Shown piece by piece: positions 54,978-62,060 of a stretch of 64,000 nt of DNA. Both the position numbers and the translations under genes were made by a program. Numbering within the stretch: the stretch's first letter is position 1; each line of letters opens with the position of its first letter. Source of the stretch: Burkholderiales bacterium. Its GTDB lineage: Bacteria > Pseudomonadota > Gammaproteobacteria > Burkholderiales > SG8-41. The notes beneath the pieces were generated by a model. That model saw only the letters and a program-made list of their open reading frames with translations. It searched no databases and was not told the origin of the DNA. Location: positions 1 to 64,000 of the forward strand of contig DATAJS010000008.1 of NCBI GenBank assembly GCA_036262035.1, given 5' to 3'.

Positions 54978-55229
54978 ATGGAGAGACAGGAGCGCAAGCT
55001 TCGGTTCGGAACCGATCCGATCACAGAAGAGTGCTGGGAATTCGATCTCGACGGCCCGTTCGGGCAGGCGTGGGTATGGCGGCGCGTGGACACGCGTGGT
55101 TGCGTGCTCGACCGCTCGCGTCCTTTCGCGTCGTGCCTCGCCGCCGTGCGCGACGCGCGCGCGCACGGCTTCTCCGGACGCGCCGATATCGTCAGGCCCG
55201 CGCCGCAGCCCGTGCAGCGCAGGCGCTGA
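54978..55229 (+). CDS. Small hypothetical protein, 83 aa
   Basis: A charged soluble protein with a GCAGGAGAAG ribosome-binding site at good spacing. MERQERKLRFGTDPITEECWEFDLDG and QAWVWRRVDTRGCVLDRSRPFASCLAAVRDARAHGF show regular beta-strand/helix wording and three cysteines. I do not recognise a family. Confidence 0.65.
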   Translation: MERQERKLRFGTDPITEECWEFDLDGPFGQAWVWRRVDTRGCVLDRSRPFASCLAAVRDARAHGFSGRADIVRPAPQPVQRRR

Positions 55230-55241
55230 CGCCCGTGCGCA

Positions 55242-55412
55242 TCATCGGCGCCCGATCATCGGCGCATTCTCGCCGGGCTTCGGCGGTTCGCGCACCGGCA
55301 CGACGTCGGGAGCCTGATCCGGCGGCACCGGCGGCTGCCTGACGTCCGGCTCCTCTTCGTCTTCGCGTGGGTCGGGGGTCGGGGTATGCAGATGGAGTGA
55401 AAGCTGGGCCAT
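55242..55412 (-). CDS. Possible small proline-rich protein
   Basis: A 56-codon frame starting MAQLSLHLHTPTPDPREDEEE, followed by a proline-rich acidic tail (PPVPPDQAPDVVPVREPPKP). The composition is unlike the Arg/Ala noise of most antisense frames here, which favours coding. The ribosome-binding site is weak. Function unknown, probably disordered. Confidence 0.4.
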   Translation of the reverse strand: MAQLSLHLHTPTPDPREDEEEPDVRQPPVPPDQAPDVVPVREPPKPGENAPMIGRR

Positions 55413-55483
55413 GGCCGGCCCGTGCAAGATACGCTCCGGCCGACATCCTCGATAGCGGGATCCCGGCTGCGTCTACGGTCGCG

Positions 55484-56191
55484 TCAGCTCTCGATGAACA
55501 GCTTCGCGGCGCGCCTGGCGGCCTGGGCGGAAGCGGCGACGACGATATAGCCGCCGCTCCGCGCCGGATTGACGAAGGCCGTCATCCTCCGGTCCGTGAC
55601 CAGCGCACGCCCGCCGACCGGATAGTCCGGCACCAGCACGACGCTCACGCGGCCTTCGGCGGTATCCAGGACGAGATGCTCGCATTCGGTCTCGGACATG
55701 TAGCACTTGCCCGCGTAATCGACTTTCGCCGCGTCCGGTTTCAGCTTCAGTCCGAGCCGCTGCAGGTCCTCTTCCATCGCGACGAGGTCATTGCCCTGCG
55801 GCTCGTCGACCAGGGCCGGCTGCTGCTCGACCACGAGCTCGATCGCCTTGACGGCCGGATGGGTGGGCCCCACCGCGCGGACCGCCGGCGCTCCGAGCGC
55901 CAGCGTCTCGTCCCAGAGCTGCGGCGCGGCCGCACTGAGTCCGACCGCAAGCAGCGCGGCTGCCGCGATCGACAGCGCCCTGCGCCGTTTGTGGCGACGT
56001 CCGAGCATGACGCGATACGAGAGCGCGTCCGGCACGGGCACCAGGAACGCGTCGGCCAGTCGCCCGTCCAGATCGTCGAGCCGCGCGGCGAGCCTGCCGC
56101 AGTCGCGGCATGCGTCGATGTGTCCGTTCTCGTCCGGCGTGCGTTCGCGCGGGGCGGCCATCAGATTGCGGCGGACGTCGAGGCAGATCAT
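55484..56191 (-). CDS. DUF3379-like anti-sigma-factor-type membrane protein
   Basis: 235 residues. N-terminal HIDACRDCGRL is a zinc-binding anti-sigma (HxxxCxxC) motif; one hydrophobic helix (ALSIAAAALLAVGLSAAAP, residues about 72-90) is followed by a periplasmic domain ending RSGGYIVVAASAQAARRAAKLFIES. This is the layout of DUF3379 and ECF anti-sigma proteins. The usual sigma-factor gene is not next to it: upstream is a 180-bp gap and then a divergent MerR gene. Confidence 0.72.
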   Translation of the reverse strand: MICLDVRRNLMAAPRERTPDENGHIDACRDCGRLAARLDDLDGRLADAFLVPVPDALSYRVMLGRRHKRRRALSIAAAALLAVGLSAAAPQLWDETLALGAPAVRAVGPTHPAVKAIELVVEQQPALVDEPQGNDLVAMEEDLQRLGLKLKPDAAKVDYAGKCYMSETECEHLVLDTAEGRVSVVLVPDYPVGGRALVTDRRMTAFVNPARSGGYIVVAASAQAARRAAKLFIES

Positions 56192-56199
56192 CGCGAAGC

Positions 56200-56213
56200 G
56201 TGACGCACGTCAC
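56200..56213. promoter_or_regulatory. Palindrome just upstream of the anti-sigma-like gene
   Basis: GTGACG-CA-CGTCAC has perfect 6-bp arms and ends 8 bp before the start codon, overlapping where the ribosome-binding site should be. It could be an operator or an RNA hairpin controlling translation. Confidence 0.4.
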
Positions 56214-56295
56214 GGTTTCTGGACAGGGTCGTCGAATCGGGCATTTTGAATCCGATGAAGCTCATGATCGATACGACCGGTGCAGCGCAACACTT

Positions 56296-56311
56296 CTTAC
56301 AAGCGCGTAAG
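56296..56311. promoter_or_regulatory. Inverted repeat upstream of merR, possible autoregulatory site
   Basis: CTTAC-AAGCGC-GTAAG lies 60 bp before the MerR-family start codon. MerR regulators bind such dyads between elongated -35 and -10 elements. The arms are short, so chance occurrence is possible. Confidence 0.3.
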
Positions 56312-56370
56312 GTCCCAGCGTTATCACCGGTCCAAGCTCACGACAACGCGAATAGCTGAAGGAGCACTTC

Positions 56371-56790
56371 ATGTACACCATCGGGCGACTCGCACGTCGC
56401 GCGCGCGTCACCGTCGAGAGCATCCGGTTCTACGAGCGTCAGGGATTGCTGCACGCCGAGACCAAGACAGCTTCCGGATACCGGCTCTATACCGACGACG
56501 CGCTGCGGCGTGTGCTGTTCATCAAACACGCACAGCGCTGCAGCTTTTCGCTCGCCGAGATCGGCGAGCTGCTGCAGATGCATTGCGGCACCCTCCAGCG
56601 GCGCAAGGATGCTTACAACCTGCTCGCACACAAGAAGACCGAGCTCGAGGCCACGATCGAATCGTTGACGACGATGTCCGCGGCCATGGAATCGGTGCTC
56701 TCTTCCGGGTCTGCCGAGCCCGACGAGCGCTTCGAGAGCCTGGAAAGTCCGCTGGTCACTGCCCTGGAGGCCGCTGCGGCGCGAGCCTGA
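56371..56790 (+). CDS. MerR-family transcriptional regulator
   Basis: 139 residues. MYTIGRLARRARVTVESIRFYERQGLL and YRLYTDDALRRVLFIKHAQRCSFSLAEIGELL form the MerR winged-helix, followed by a dimerisation coiled coil (RRKDAYNLLAHKKTELEATIESLTTM). The C-terminus lacks the cysteine pattern of Hg, Cu or Cd sensors (only Cys near the HC in LQMHCGT), so the effector is unknown. GAAGGAG precedes the ATG. No metal-transport gene is adjacent. Confidence 0.92.
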   Translation: MYTIGRLARRARVTVESIRFYERQGLLHAETKTASGYRLYTDDALRRVLFIKHAQRCSFSLAEIGELLQMHCGTLQRRKDAYNLLAHKKTELEATIESLTTMSAAMESVLSSGSAEPDERFESLESPLVTALEAAAARA

Positions 56791-56881
56791 ACAGAGCCGC
56801 GTGTCGTGGTATGCCTGACAGTACGCCGCACCTGCTCGCCGCGCCGGCGCAGCAGGGCGCGCACTGACTCCCCCGCCGCGT

Positions 56882-57787
56882 TCAGAGGCGGTCCCAGTAC
56901 GGCTCGGGGCCGAAGCGTTCGAGCAGGTAGTCGATGAACGCGCGGACCTTCGCGGACACGTGACGGTTCGCCAGATAGACCGCGTAGATGTGCCGTTCCA
57001 GAGGGATGTACTCGGCGAGAACGGATCGCAGGCGCCCGGCCTGCAACGCCTCGCCGATGATGAAGGTGGGCAGGAGAGCGAGACCCAGGCCTTCCATCAC
57101 CGCTTCCGACAGCGCGTCGTCGTCGTTGAGGCGCAGATTGCCGCTGGCCCGCACCGAGATGTCGCCATCGGGTCCTCGCAAACGCCACGGGTCCTGCGGA
57201 TTGAAATAGGTGTAGGTCAGACAGTTGTGCTTTTCGAGGTCCGCCGGCGTCTCGGGCACGCCGTATCGCGCGAAATACTCCGGCGTCGCCACCATGCGCC
57301 GCGTCACCGGCGCGAGCTTGCGCGCGACGAGATTGGGCGCGGGCTGATCCACGATTCGAATCACGAGGTCGTAGCCCTCCTCCGCCAGATCGACGAATCG
57401 ATCGGTCGTGACCATGTCGATCTTCAGATCGGGATACGCGGCGAGAAACTGCGGCAGTGCCGTCGCCACGTGCAGGCGGCCGAACGCGACCGGTGCGCTG
57501 ATGCGCAGCAATCCGCGCGGTTCGGCCTGCAGACGTCCTACTGCGAGCCTGGCTTCTTCGAGCTCCTCCACGATGCGCGAGCAATGCTCGTACAGGACGG
57601 CGCCCGCATCGGTGACGCTCAATGCGCGCGTCGTCCGGTTCAGAAGCCGGACCCCGAGCGACTTCTCGAGCTGAGTGACCTGCTTGCTCACGAGCGATTT
57701 CGAGAGATTCAGGCTGCGGGCTGCCGCTGAAAAGCTCTTGTCTTCAACCACGCGGGCAAAGATCGCCATCCGCTCGAGATCCTGCAT
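56882..57787 (-). CDS. LysR-family transcriptional regulator
   Basis: 301 residues. HTH_1 at the N-terminus (MAIFARVVEDKSFSAAARSLNLSKSLVSKQVTQLEKSLGVRLLNRTTRALSVTDAG read by segments) and the LysR substrate-binding domain (PRGLLRISAPVAFGRLHVATALPQFLAAYPDLKID in segments). Of the group close to DmlR/PgrR. ATG behind GAAGGTGG was chosen over a GTG two codons earlier. Target genes are not evident. Confidence 0.93.
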   Translation of the reverse strand: MQDLERMAIFARVVEDKSFSAAARSLNLSKSLVSKQVTQLEKSLGVRLLNRTTRALSVTDAGAVLYEHCSRIVEELEEARLAVGRLQAEPRGLLRISAPVAFGRLHVATALPQFLAAYPDLKIDMVTTDRFVDLAEEGYDLVIRIVDQPAPNLVARKLAPVTRRMVATPEYFARYGVPETPADLEKHNCLTYTYFNPQDPWRLRGPDGDISVRASGNLRLNDDDALSEAVMEGLGLALLPTFIIGEALQAGRLRSVLAEYIPLERHIYAVYLANRHVSAKVRAFIDYLLERFGPEPYWDRL

Positions 57788-57877
57788 GTCCACCTTCGGA
57801 GTGATTGTTGCCGAAAGCGGAACAGTATTTCAGAACGATGGCGCGATCAAACGCATTCGGGACGACTCGTCACCGGT

Positions 57878-58162
57878 CTATGAGGGTTGGGGCGCGTCCG
57901 GAAAGTCGGGCCACGGGGCGACGAGCGGCACATTGAGCTTATCGTGGACGGCTCGCACGCCGGGATACGACAAAGCCGCCTCGACGAGCTGCTGCCTCAT
58001 CCGGCGATGAGGCACATCGCCGAGCAGAGTGACCTCCCCGTGTTCGACTTGCACGACGATCTGGTCGAGATACCGCGAGCCGTGCAACCGGGCCTGCAAG
58101 CCTTCGCGGATCGCCTCGTCGGCTGCCGCGGAGCTTTTGCGGATACCGCTGTCCTGGCGCAT
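57878..58162 (-). CDS. BON-domain protein
   Basis: 94 residues. A single BON domain (AIREGLQARLHGSRYLD, IVVQVEHGEVTLLGDVPHRRMRQQLVEAALSYPGVRAVHDKLNV) and no signal peptide, so probably cytoplasmic. BON domains bind phospholipid or act in stress proteins such as OsmY and Kbp. ATG follows AAGGTG; a GTG three codons earlier is an alternative. It lies 12 bp after a perfect 17-bp palindrome. Confidence 0.82.
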   Translation of the reverse strand: MRQDSGIRKSSAAADEAIREGLQARLHGSRYLDQIVVQVEHGEVTLLGDVPHRRMRQQLVEAALSYPGVRAVHDKLNVPLVAPWPDFPDAPQPS

Positions 58163-58174
58163 GTATGACACCTT

Positions 58175-58191
58175 ATATCATGCCATGATAT
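58175..58191. promoter_or_regulatory. Perfect 17-bp palindrome upstream of the BON gene, probable operator
   Basis: ATATCATG-C-CATGATAT is fully symmetrical and AT-rich in a GC-rich surrounding. It sits 12 bp before the BON start codon and 55 bp beyond the MocR stop. Its symmetry and position fit a repressor site for the BON gene, overlapping the expected -10 region (TATAAG-like sequence adjoins it). Confidence 0.6.
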
Positions 58192-58246
58192 GTTTTGACG
58201 CGCGCCGGCCACGCCGAGTTCCGCAGCCTGTGATCGCGCCGGCCGC

Positions 58247-59698
58247 TCACCCCCGCCGCGACGCTCCCACGATCGCGCCCAGCTTGCGGATCGCGCCTTC
58301 CATCCGATCGGTCCACGGATGACCGTAGTTCAGGCGCAGGCAGTTGCGAAAGCCGCGTCGCGCGGAAAACATCGGGCCCGGGCTGACGCTGATGCCTGCT
58401 TCCATCGCCTGTCGATGCAGCGCCAATGCATCGACGGCGGCGGGCAGCTCCAGCCACATGAAGTAGCCGCCGGTCGGCCGCGTGCCTCGGCAGCCGGTCG
58501 GGAAGTAGCGGCTGACGGCGTGAAGCATGCAGTGCTGCTGATTCGCCAGGGCTTCGCGCAACCGGCGCAGCTGGCGCTCGTAGCGGCCCTGTTTCAGGTA
58601 ATGCGCGATCGCGAGCTGCGCCGGCACGCTTGCCGACAGCGAGCCGATCAGCTTGCGCTGCGCCACCTGCTTCGCATAGCGTCCGGGCGCCACCCAGCCG
58701 ACGCGAAAACCGGGCGCGAGATTCTTGGAGAACGACGAGCAGTGCATCACCAGACCGGCGCGGTCGAACGCCTTCGCGGGCTTCGGCCGGTCCGCGCTCA
58801 GATACAGCTCCGCATAGACGTCGTCCTCGATCAGCGGGACGTCGTGCCGGGTCAGGAGCTCGACCAGCGCCCGCTTGTCCTCGTCGGGCATCACGCTTCC
58901 CAGCGGATTCTGAAAGTTGGTCATGAACCAGCATGCCTTGATCGCGTGCTTCTTCAGCGCGGCCTCCAGCGCGTTCAGGTCGGCGCCGCGCGAAGGATCG
59001 GTCGGTATCTCGAGCGCACGCAGCCCGGCGCCTTCGATCGCCTGGAGCGCGGCCGGAAACGCCGGCGCCTCGACCGCGACGACGTCGCCGGGACGCGTCA
59101 CCGCGTGCAGGCAGATGTTCAGCCCTTCCATCGCACCCGAGGTGATGACGATCTGGTCGGCATCGATCGCACAGCCGGCCTCCAGATAGCGCTTCGCGAT
59201 CAGCCGGCGCAGCTCGGCATTGCCCGGCGAGAGATCCTTGACCGTCTGCCACGGATCGAAGCCGCGTCCGCTCGCGGCAAACGCACGTACGAGCTGCTTG
59301 AAAGGAAACAGCAGCGGGCTCGGGAACGCCGAGCCGAGCGGCACCACGTTTTTGTCCTTCGTCGATTCGAGCACGTGAAAGACGAGCTCGCTCACGTCGA
59401 CGGGTGTCGACCTGCCGGTCGTCCGGTAGGTGTCGGGCGGCGCCAGCGCCACATTGCGCCGCGCCGTGACGTAGTAGCCGGAGCGGGGCCGCGCCTCGAC
59501 CAGACCGCGGTCTTCGAGCAGGCCGTACGCCTGCAGCACCGTTCCGGGGCTGACCCCGTGAGCCGCGGTGAGCTTGCGGACCGAGGGCATCCGGTCGCTC
59601 GGCCTCAGCACGCCGGACTCGATCAACCGCGTCAGATGACGGGCGAGCTGCTCGTACTGCTTCACTGCCCGGACTCGTCCCGCTTTCGCCCCATTCAC
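58247..59698 (-). CDS. MocR-type GntR regulator with aminotransferase domain
   Basis: 483 residues. N-terminal GntR winged helix (QYEQLARHLTRLIESGVL...MPSVRKLTAAHGVSPGTVLQAYGLLEDRGLV) joined by a short linker to a fold-type I aminotransferase domain from about residue 115. The PLP lysine is Lys325 in SSFSKNLAPGFRVGW, and GAMEGLN and NFQNPLG are conserved. Such proteins usually sense PLP or amino compounds rather than transaminate. Divergent from the Fe-S protein gene across 167 bp. Confidence 0.93.
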   Translation of the reverse strand: MNGAKAGRVRAVKQYEQLARHLTRLIESGVLRPSDRMPSVRKLTAAHGVSPGTVLQAYGLLEDRGLVEARPRSGYYVTARRNVALAPPDTYRTTGRSTPVDVSELVFHVLESTKDKNVVPLGSAFPSPLLFPFKQLVRAFAASGRGFDPWQTVKDLSPGNAELRRLIAKRYLEAGCAIDADQIVITSGAMEGLNICLHAVTRPGDVVAVEAPAFPAALQAIEGAGLRALEIPTDPSRGADLNALEAALKKHAIKACWFMTNFQNPLGSVMPDEDKRALVELLTRHDVPLIEDDVYAELYLSADRPKPAKAFDRAGLVMHCSSFSKNLAPGFRVGWVAPGRYAKQVAQRKLIGSLSASVPAQLAIAHYLKQGRYERQLRRLREALANQQHCMLHAVSRYFPTGCRGTRPTGGYFMWLELPAAVDALALHRQAMEAGISVSPGPMFSARRGFRNCLRLNYGHPWTDRMEGAIRKLGAIVGASRRG

Positions 59699-59865
59699 CG
59701 GTGTCCCCGACTGTTACTGGCGGATTTCACTTTACCCGCCTCTGTTTCGATGTGCGCGTGCATTCGCAAAGACGCCGTCGCACCGCGCGGGACGTCGGAC
59801 CGCGGGCTTTCGCTCTTCGCAGGCTGCTTGCTACTATCGGCCTGATACAGCGCGGAGAGCTCCAC

Positions 59866-61206
59866 ATGGCGGACACCGAAAGCAGGGTTTCTTTCCTCGA
59901 CGCGGCGAACGCACGCATCGAAGACATCCTCGATACGTGCACGAAGTGCGGGCGCTGCGTCGAAGCGTGCCCGATGGTCGAACCCGCCGGGCTCGACAAA
60001 CGCCAGGCGCCGGCGATCGTCGGCGGGATACTCGATCTGCTGGCCGGCGGGCCGGGAACGCCGGACGCGGAACGCTGGACCCAGGTCTGCACCAACAGCG
60101 GCAAGTGCATCAACGCCTGCGATTACGGCGTGAATCCGCGCTTCATGGTGAACATGGCGCGCGTCGCTGCGAAGGCCAAGCTCGGCGCAGACGCGGTGCG
60201 GCGCGCGGGACAGGCGTATTACGGCAAGCTCCATCACAGCACGCGGATGATCTCGCGCCTGTTGCTCACCCCCGAAGAGCTCGAGCGCCTCGCGCCGCCG
60301 CTGCGCGACGCCGGCGAATACGCGGGCGATCCCGACATCGTGCTCTACACCGGCTGCAACATCGTCAAGACGCCGCACATCCTGATGCTCGTGATGGAAG
60401 TGCTCGACGCGATCGGCGTCACCTACGAGGTGATGGGCGGTGTGGCGACGTGCTGCGGCATCCAGCACTTCAAGGAAGGCGACGCGAAGACCGCGGGGCG
60501 GATGGGCTACAACACGATCGAGCGCCTCTCCCGTCCCGGCGCTTCGCGCGTGATCGCGTGGTGCCCGAGCTGCCACATCCAGATCGGCGAGATCGCGCTG
60601 CCCGCTTACAAGGAGTCGTACGGCGAGCGGCCTTTCGACATCGGCCCGCTGGCCGAATTCTTCGCCGAGCACCTCGACGATCTGCGGCCGCTCTTCGTCC
60701 ATCCCGTTCGCAAGCGCGTCGCGCTGCAGGAGCGCTCGGCGGTGCCCGGGATCATGACCGCGGTGAAGGCCGTGCTGCGGGCGATCCCGGAGCTCGAAGT
60801 GGTCGAGCTCGACGTGCCGGTCGTCAGCACGCAGGCTTCACATCTGAACGTGCTGCCGAAGTTCAAGGCGGAGTTGCGCGCGCGCGAGTTTCGCGCCGCG
60901 GCCGAGGCCGGGGTGACGACCTTCGCGTCGATCTTCCACGGCTGCCATCGCGAGCTCATCCAGTACCAGCCGCACGTCTCGTTCGAGCTGCTCAACTTCA
61001 TGGAGCTCATCGGCGAGAGCATGGGCATCCACATCCCCGATCTCTACAAGCGCCTGCGCTTCCTCGGCAGCATCGACGCCATCGTCGCCGACACCGCGGA
61101 TCTCATCGCGCGGCACGGGCTCGACGAAGCCGAGGTCCGCGAAGCGCTGCTCTACGACATGTTCGGCGGACGCGCGAAATCGTCCGCCGGCGCTACTCCG
61201 GCTTGA
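59866..61206 (+). CDS. CCG-domain Fe-S oxidoreductase (GlpC/HdrB-like)
   Basis: 446 residues. The first ferredoxin-type site is complete (Cys25, 28, 31, 35: CTKCGRCVEACP). The second reads CTNSGKCINAC: Cys75, 81 and 85 are present but position 78, normally cysteine, is serine, so it may hold a [3Fe-4S] cluster. Two CCG (DUF3400-type) domains follow; the first is complete with CCGIQHF and CPSC, while the second is more degenerate (FHGCHREL). It probably passes electrons from a dehydrogenase to quinone or a thiol/disulfide partner. The partner is not encoded nearby. GGAGAGC precedes the ATG. Confidence 0.88.
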   Translation: MADTESRVSFLDAANARIEDILDTCTKCGRCVEACPMVEPAGLDKRQAPAIVGGILDLLAGGPGTPDAERWTQVCTNSGKCINACDYGVNPRFMVNMARVAAKAKLGADAVRRAGQAYYGKLHHSTRMISRLLLTPEELERLAPPLRDAGEYAGDPDIVLYTGCNIVKTPHILMLVMEVLDAIGVTYEVMGGVATCCGIQHFKEGDAKTAGRMGYNTIERLSRPGASRVIAWCPSCHIQIGEIALPAYKESYGERPFDIGPLAEFFAEHLDDLRPLFVHPVRKRVALQERSAVPGIMTAVKAVLRAIPELEVVELDVPVVSTQASHLNVLPKFKAELRAREFRAAAEAGVTTFASIFHGCHRELIQYQPHVSFELLNFMELIGESMGIHIPDLYKRLRFLGSIDAIVADTADLIARHGLDEAEVREALLYDMFGGRAKSSAGATPA

Positions 61207-61264
61207 TGCCGATCCGCTTCGTCACCGCGGCCCACTTCGCGATCTCGCTCCTGAGATAGGCGCC
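61193..61264 (-). pseudogene. Remnant of a twelfth Bug receptor gene (C-terminal tail only)
   Basis: GAYLRSEIAKWAAVTKRIGIKPE followed by TAG is the typical last helix of a Bug receptor, and nothing upstream in this frame continues the family. The fragment overlaps the last codons of the Fe-S protein gene on the other strand. It shows that a Bug gene once stood here and was lost, with the Fe-S gene end possibly rearranged. Confidence 0.5.
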
Positions 61265-61270
61265 CACCGC

Positions 61271-61393
61271 ATGGCGGCGCGGATGGTCACGCGCCTGCAG
61301 GACCGCCACAACGCCGCGGCGGTGAAGCTCGACCTCGACGAATTGGTGCGGCGCGTAACCACCGGCACGGGCCACTTCTCGGACCTCGTCTGA
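61271..61393 (+). pseudogene. Possible remnant of a low-affinity iron permease-like gene
   Basis: The frame encodes 40 residues, RLQDRHNAAAVKLDLDELVRRV being its core. This resembles the C-terminal tail (QN..NRD..A...KLDELIR) of small membrane proteins of the low-affinity iron permease/DUF1003 kind, without their membrane helices. A tail without its body suggests decay. The resemblance is short and may be coincidental. Confidence 0.3.
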
Positions 61394-61439
61394 CCCGCGA
61401 TCGGGTATAAACCGGTTGTCGACAAGAACGGAGCCCGCG

Positions 61440-61976
61440 ATGTTCGAAACGTCCGTCCGCTACGCCCCGCCCGCGCGCTGGCTGCACTGGCTGACCGCCG
61501 CGCTGGTGCTCGTGGCGATCTTCTTCGGCCTCTGGATCAAGTATTTCGAGCCGCACGACGAGCCGTTCAAGCTGCGCCTCTACAACATCCACGAAAGCAT
61601 CGGCTTCGTGATCTTCTTCGTCGTGCTGATCCGCCTGCTCTACCGCTGGCGCCATCCGGCGCCGCCGCTGCCGTTCGACACGCCGCCGGCGATCCGCGTC
61701 GCCGCCCACGTCTCGCATGCAGCGCTCTATGCGCTGCTCGTGATCATGCCGATCCTCGGGTTCATGGCGACGAACGCGTGGGGGTTCCCGCTCAAGGTGT
61801 TCGACGTGCTGCCGATTCCCGCGCCCTACGGCAAGAACGAGGCGCTCGCGAAAACGCTCTCGTTCCTGCACCTGTGTGGTGCGATCGCCTTGATTTCTGT
61901 CATCGGCGCGCACTTGATGGGCGTTATCTACCACACGTTCATCCGCCGCGACCGTCTCATCCATCGCATGTTGTAA
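61440..61976 (+). CDS. Cytochrome b561-family protein
   Basis: 178 residues with four transmembrane helices. Haem-ligand histidines are in RWLHWLTAALVLVA, YNIHESIGFVIFF, AAHVSHAALYALLV and IGAHLMGVIYHTFI. It would carry electrons within the membrane between quinol and a partner, as in CybB. Single gene with a weak ribosome-binding site; ATG at MFETSVRYAPPARW is the family-like start. Confidence 0.93.
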   Translation: MFETSVRYAPPARWLHWLTAALVLVAIFFGLWIKYFEPHDEPFKLRLYNIHESIGFVIFFVVLIRLLYRWRHPAPPLPFDTPPAIRVAAHVSHAALYALLVIMPILGFMATNAWGFPLKVFDVLPIPAPYGKNEALAKTLSFLHLCGAIALISVIGAHLMGVIYHTFIRRDRLIHRML

Positions 61977-62060
61977 AAGTCCTCGGTCGGGGCGCTTCAC
62001 CGGCCGAAACTCACGTATTCTGGAGGGGCGCGTCCGCCGGCGCGCTCCAAGGGGGTCTTG

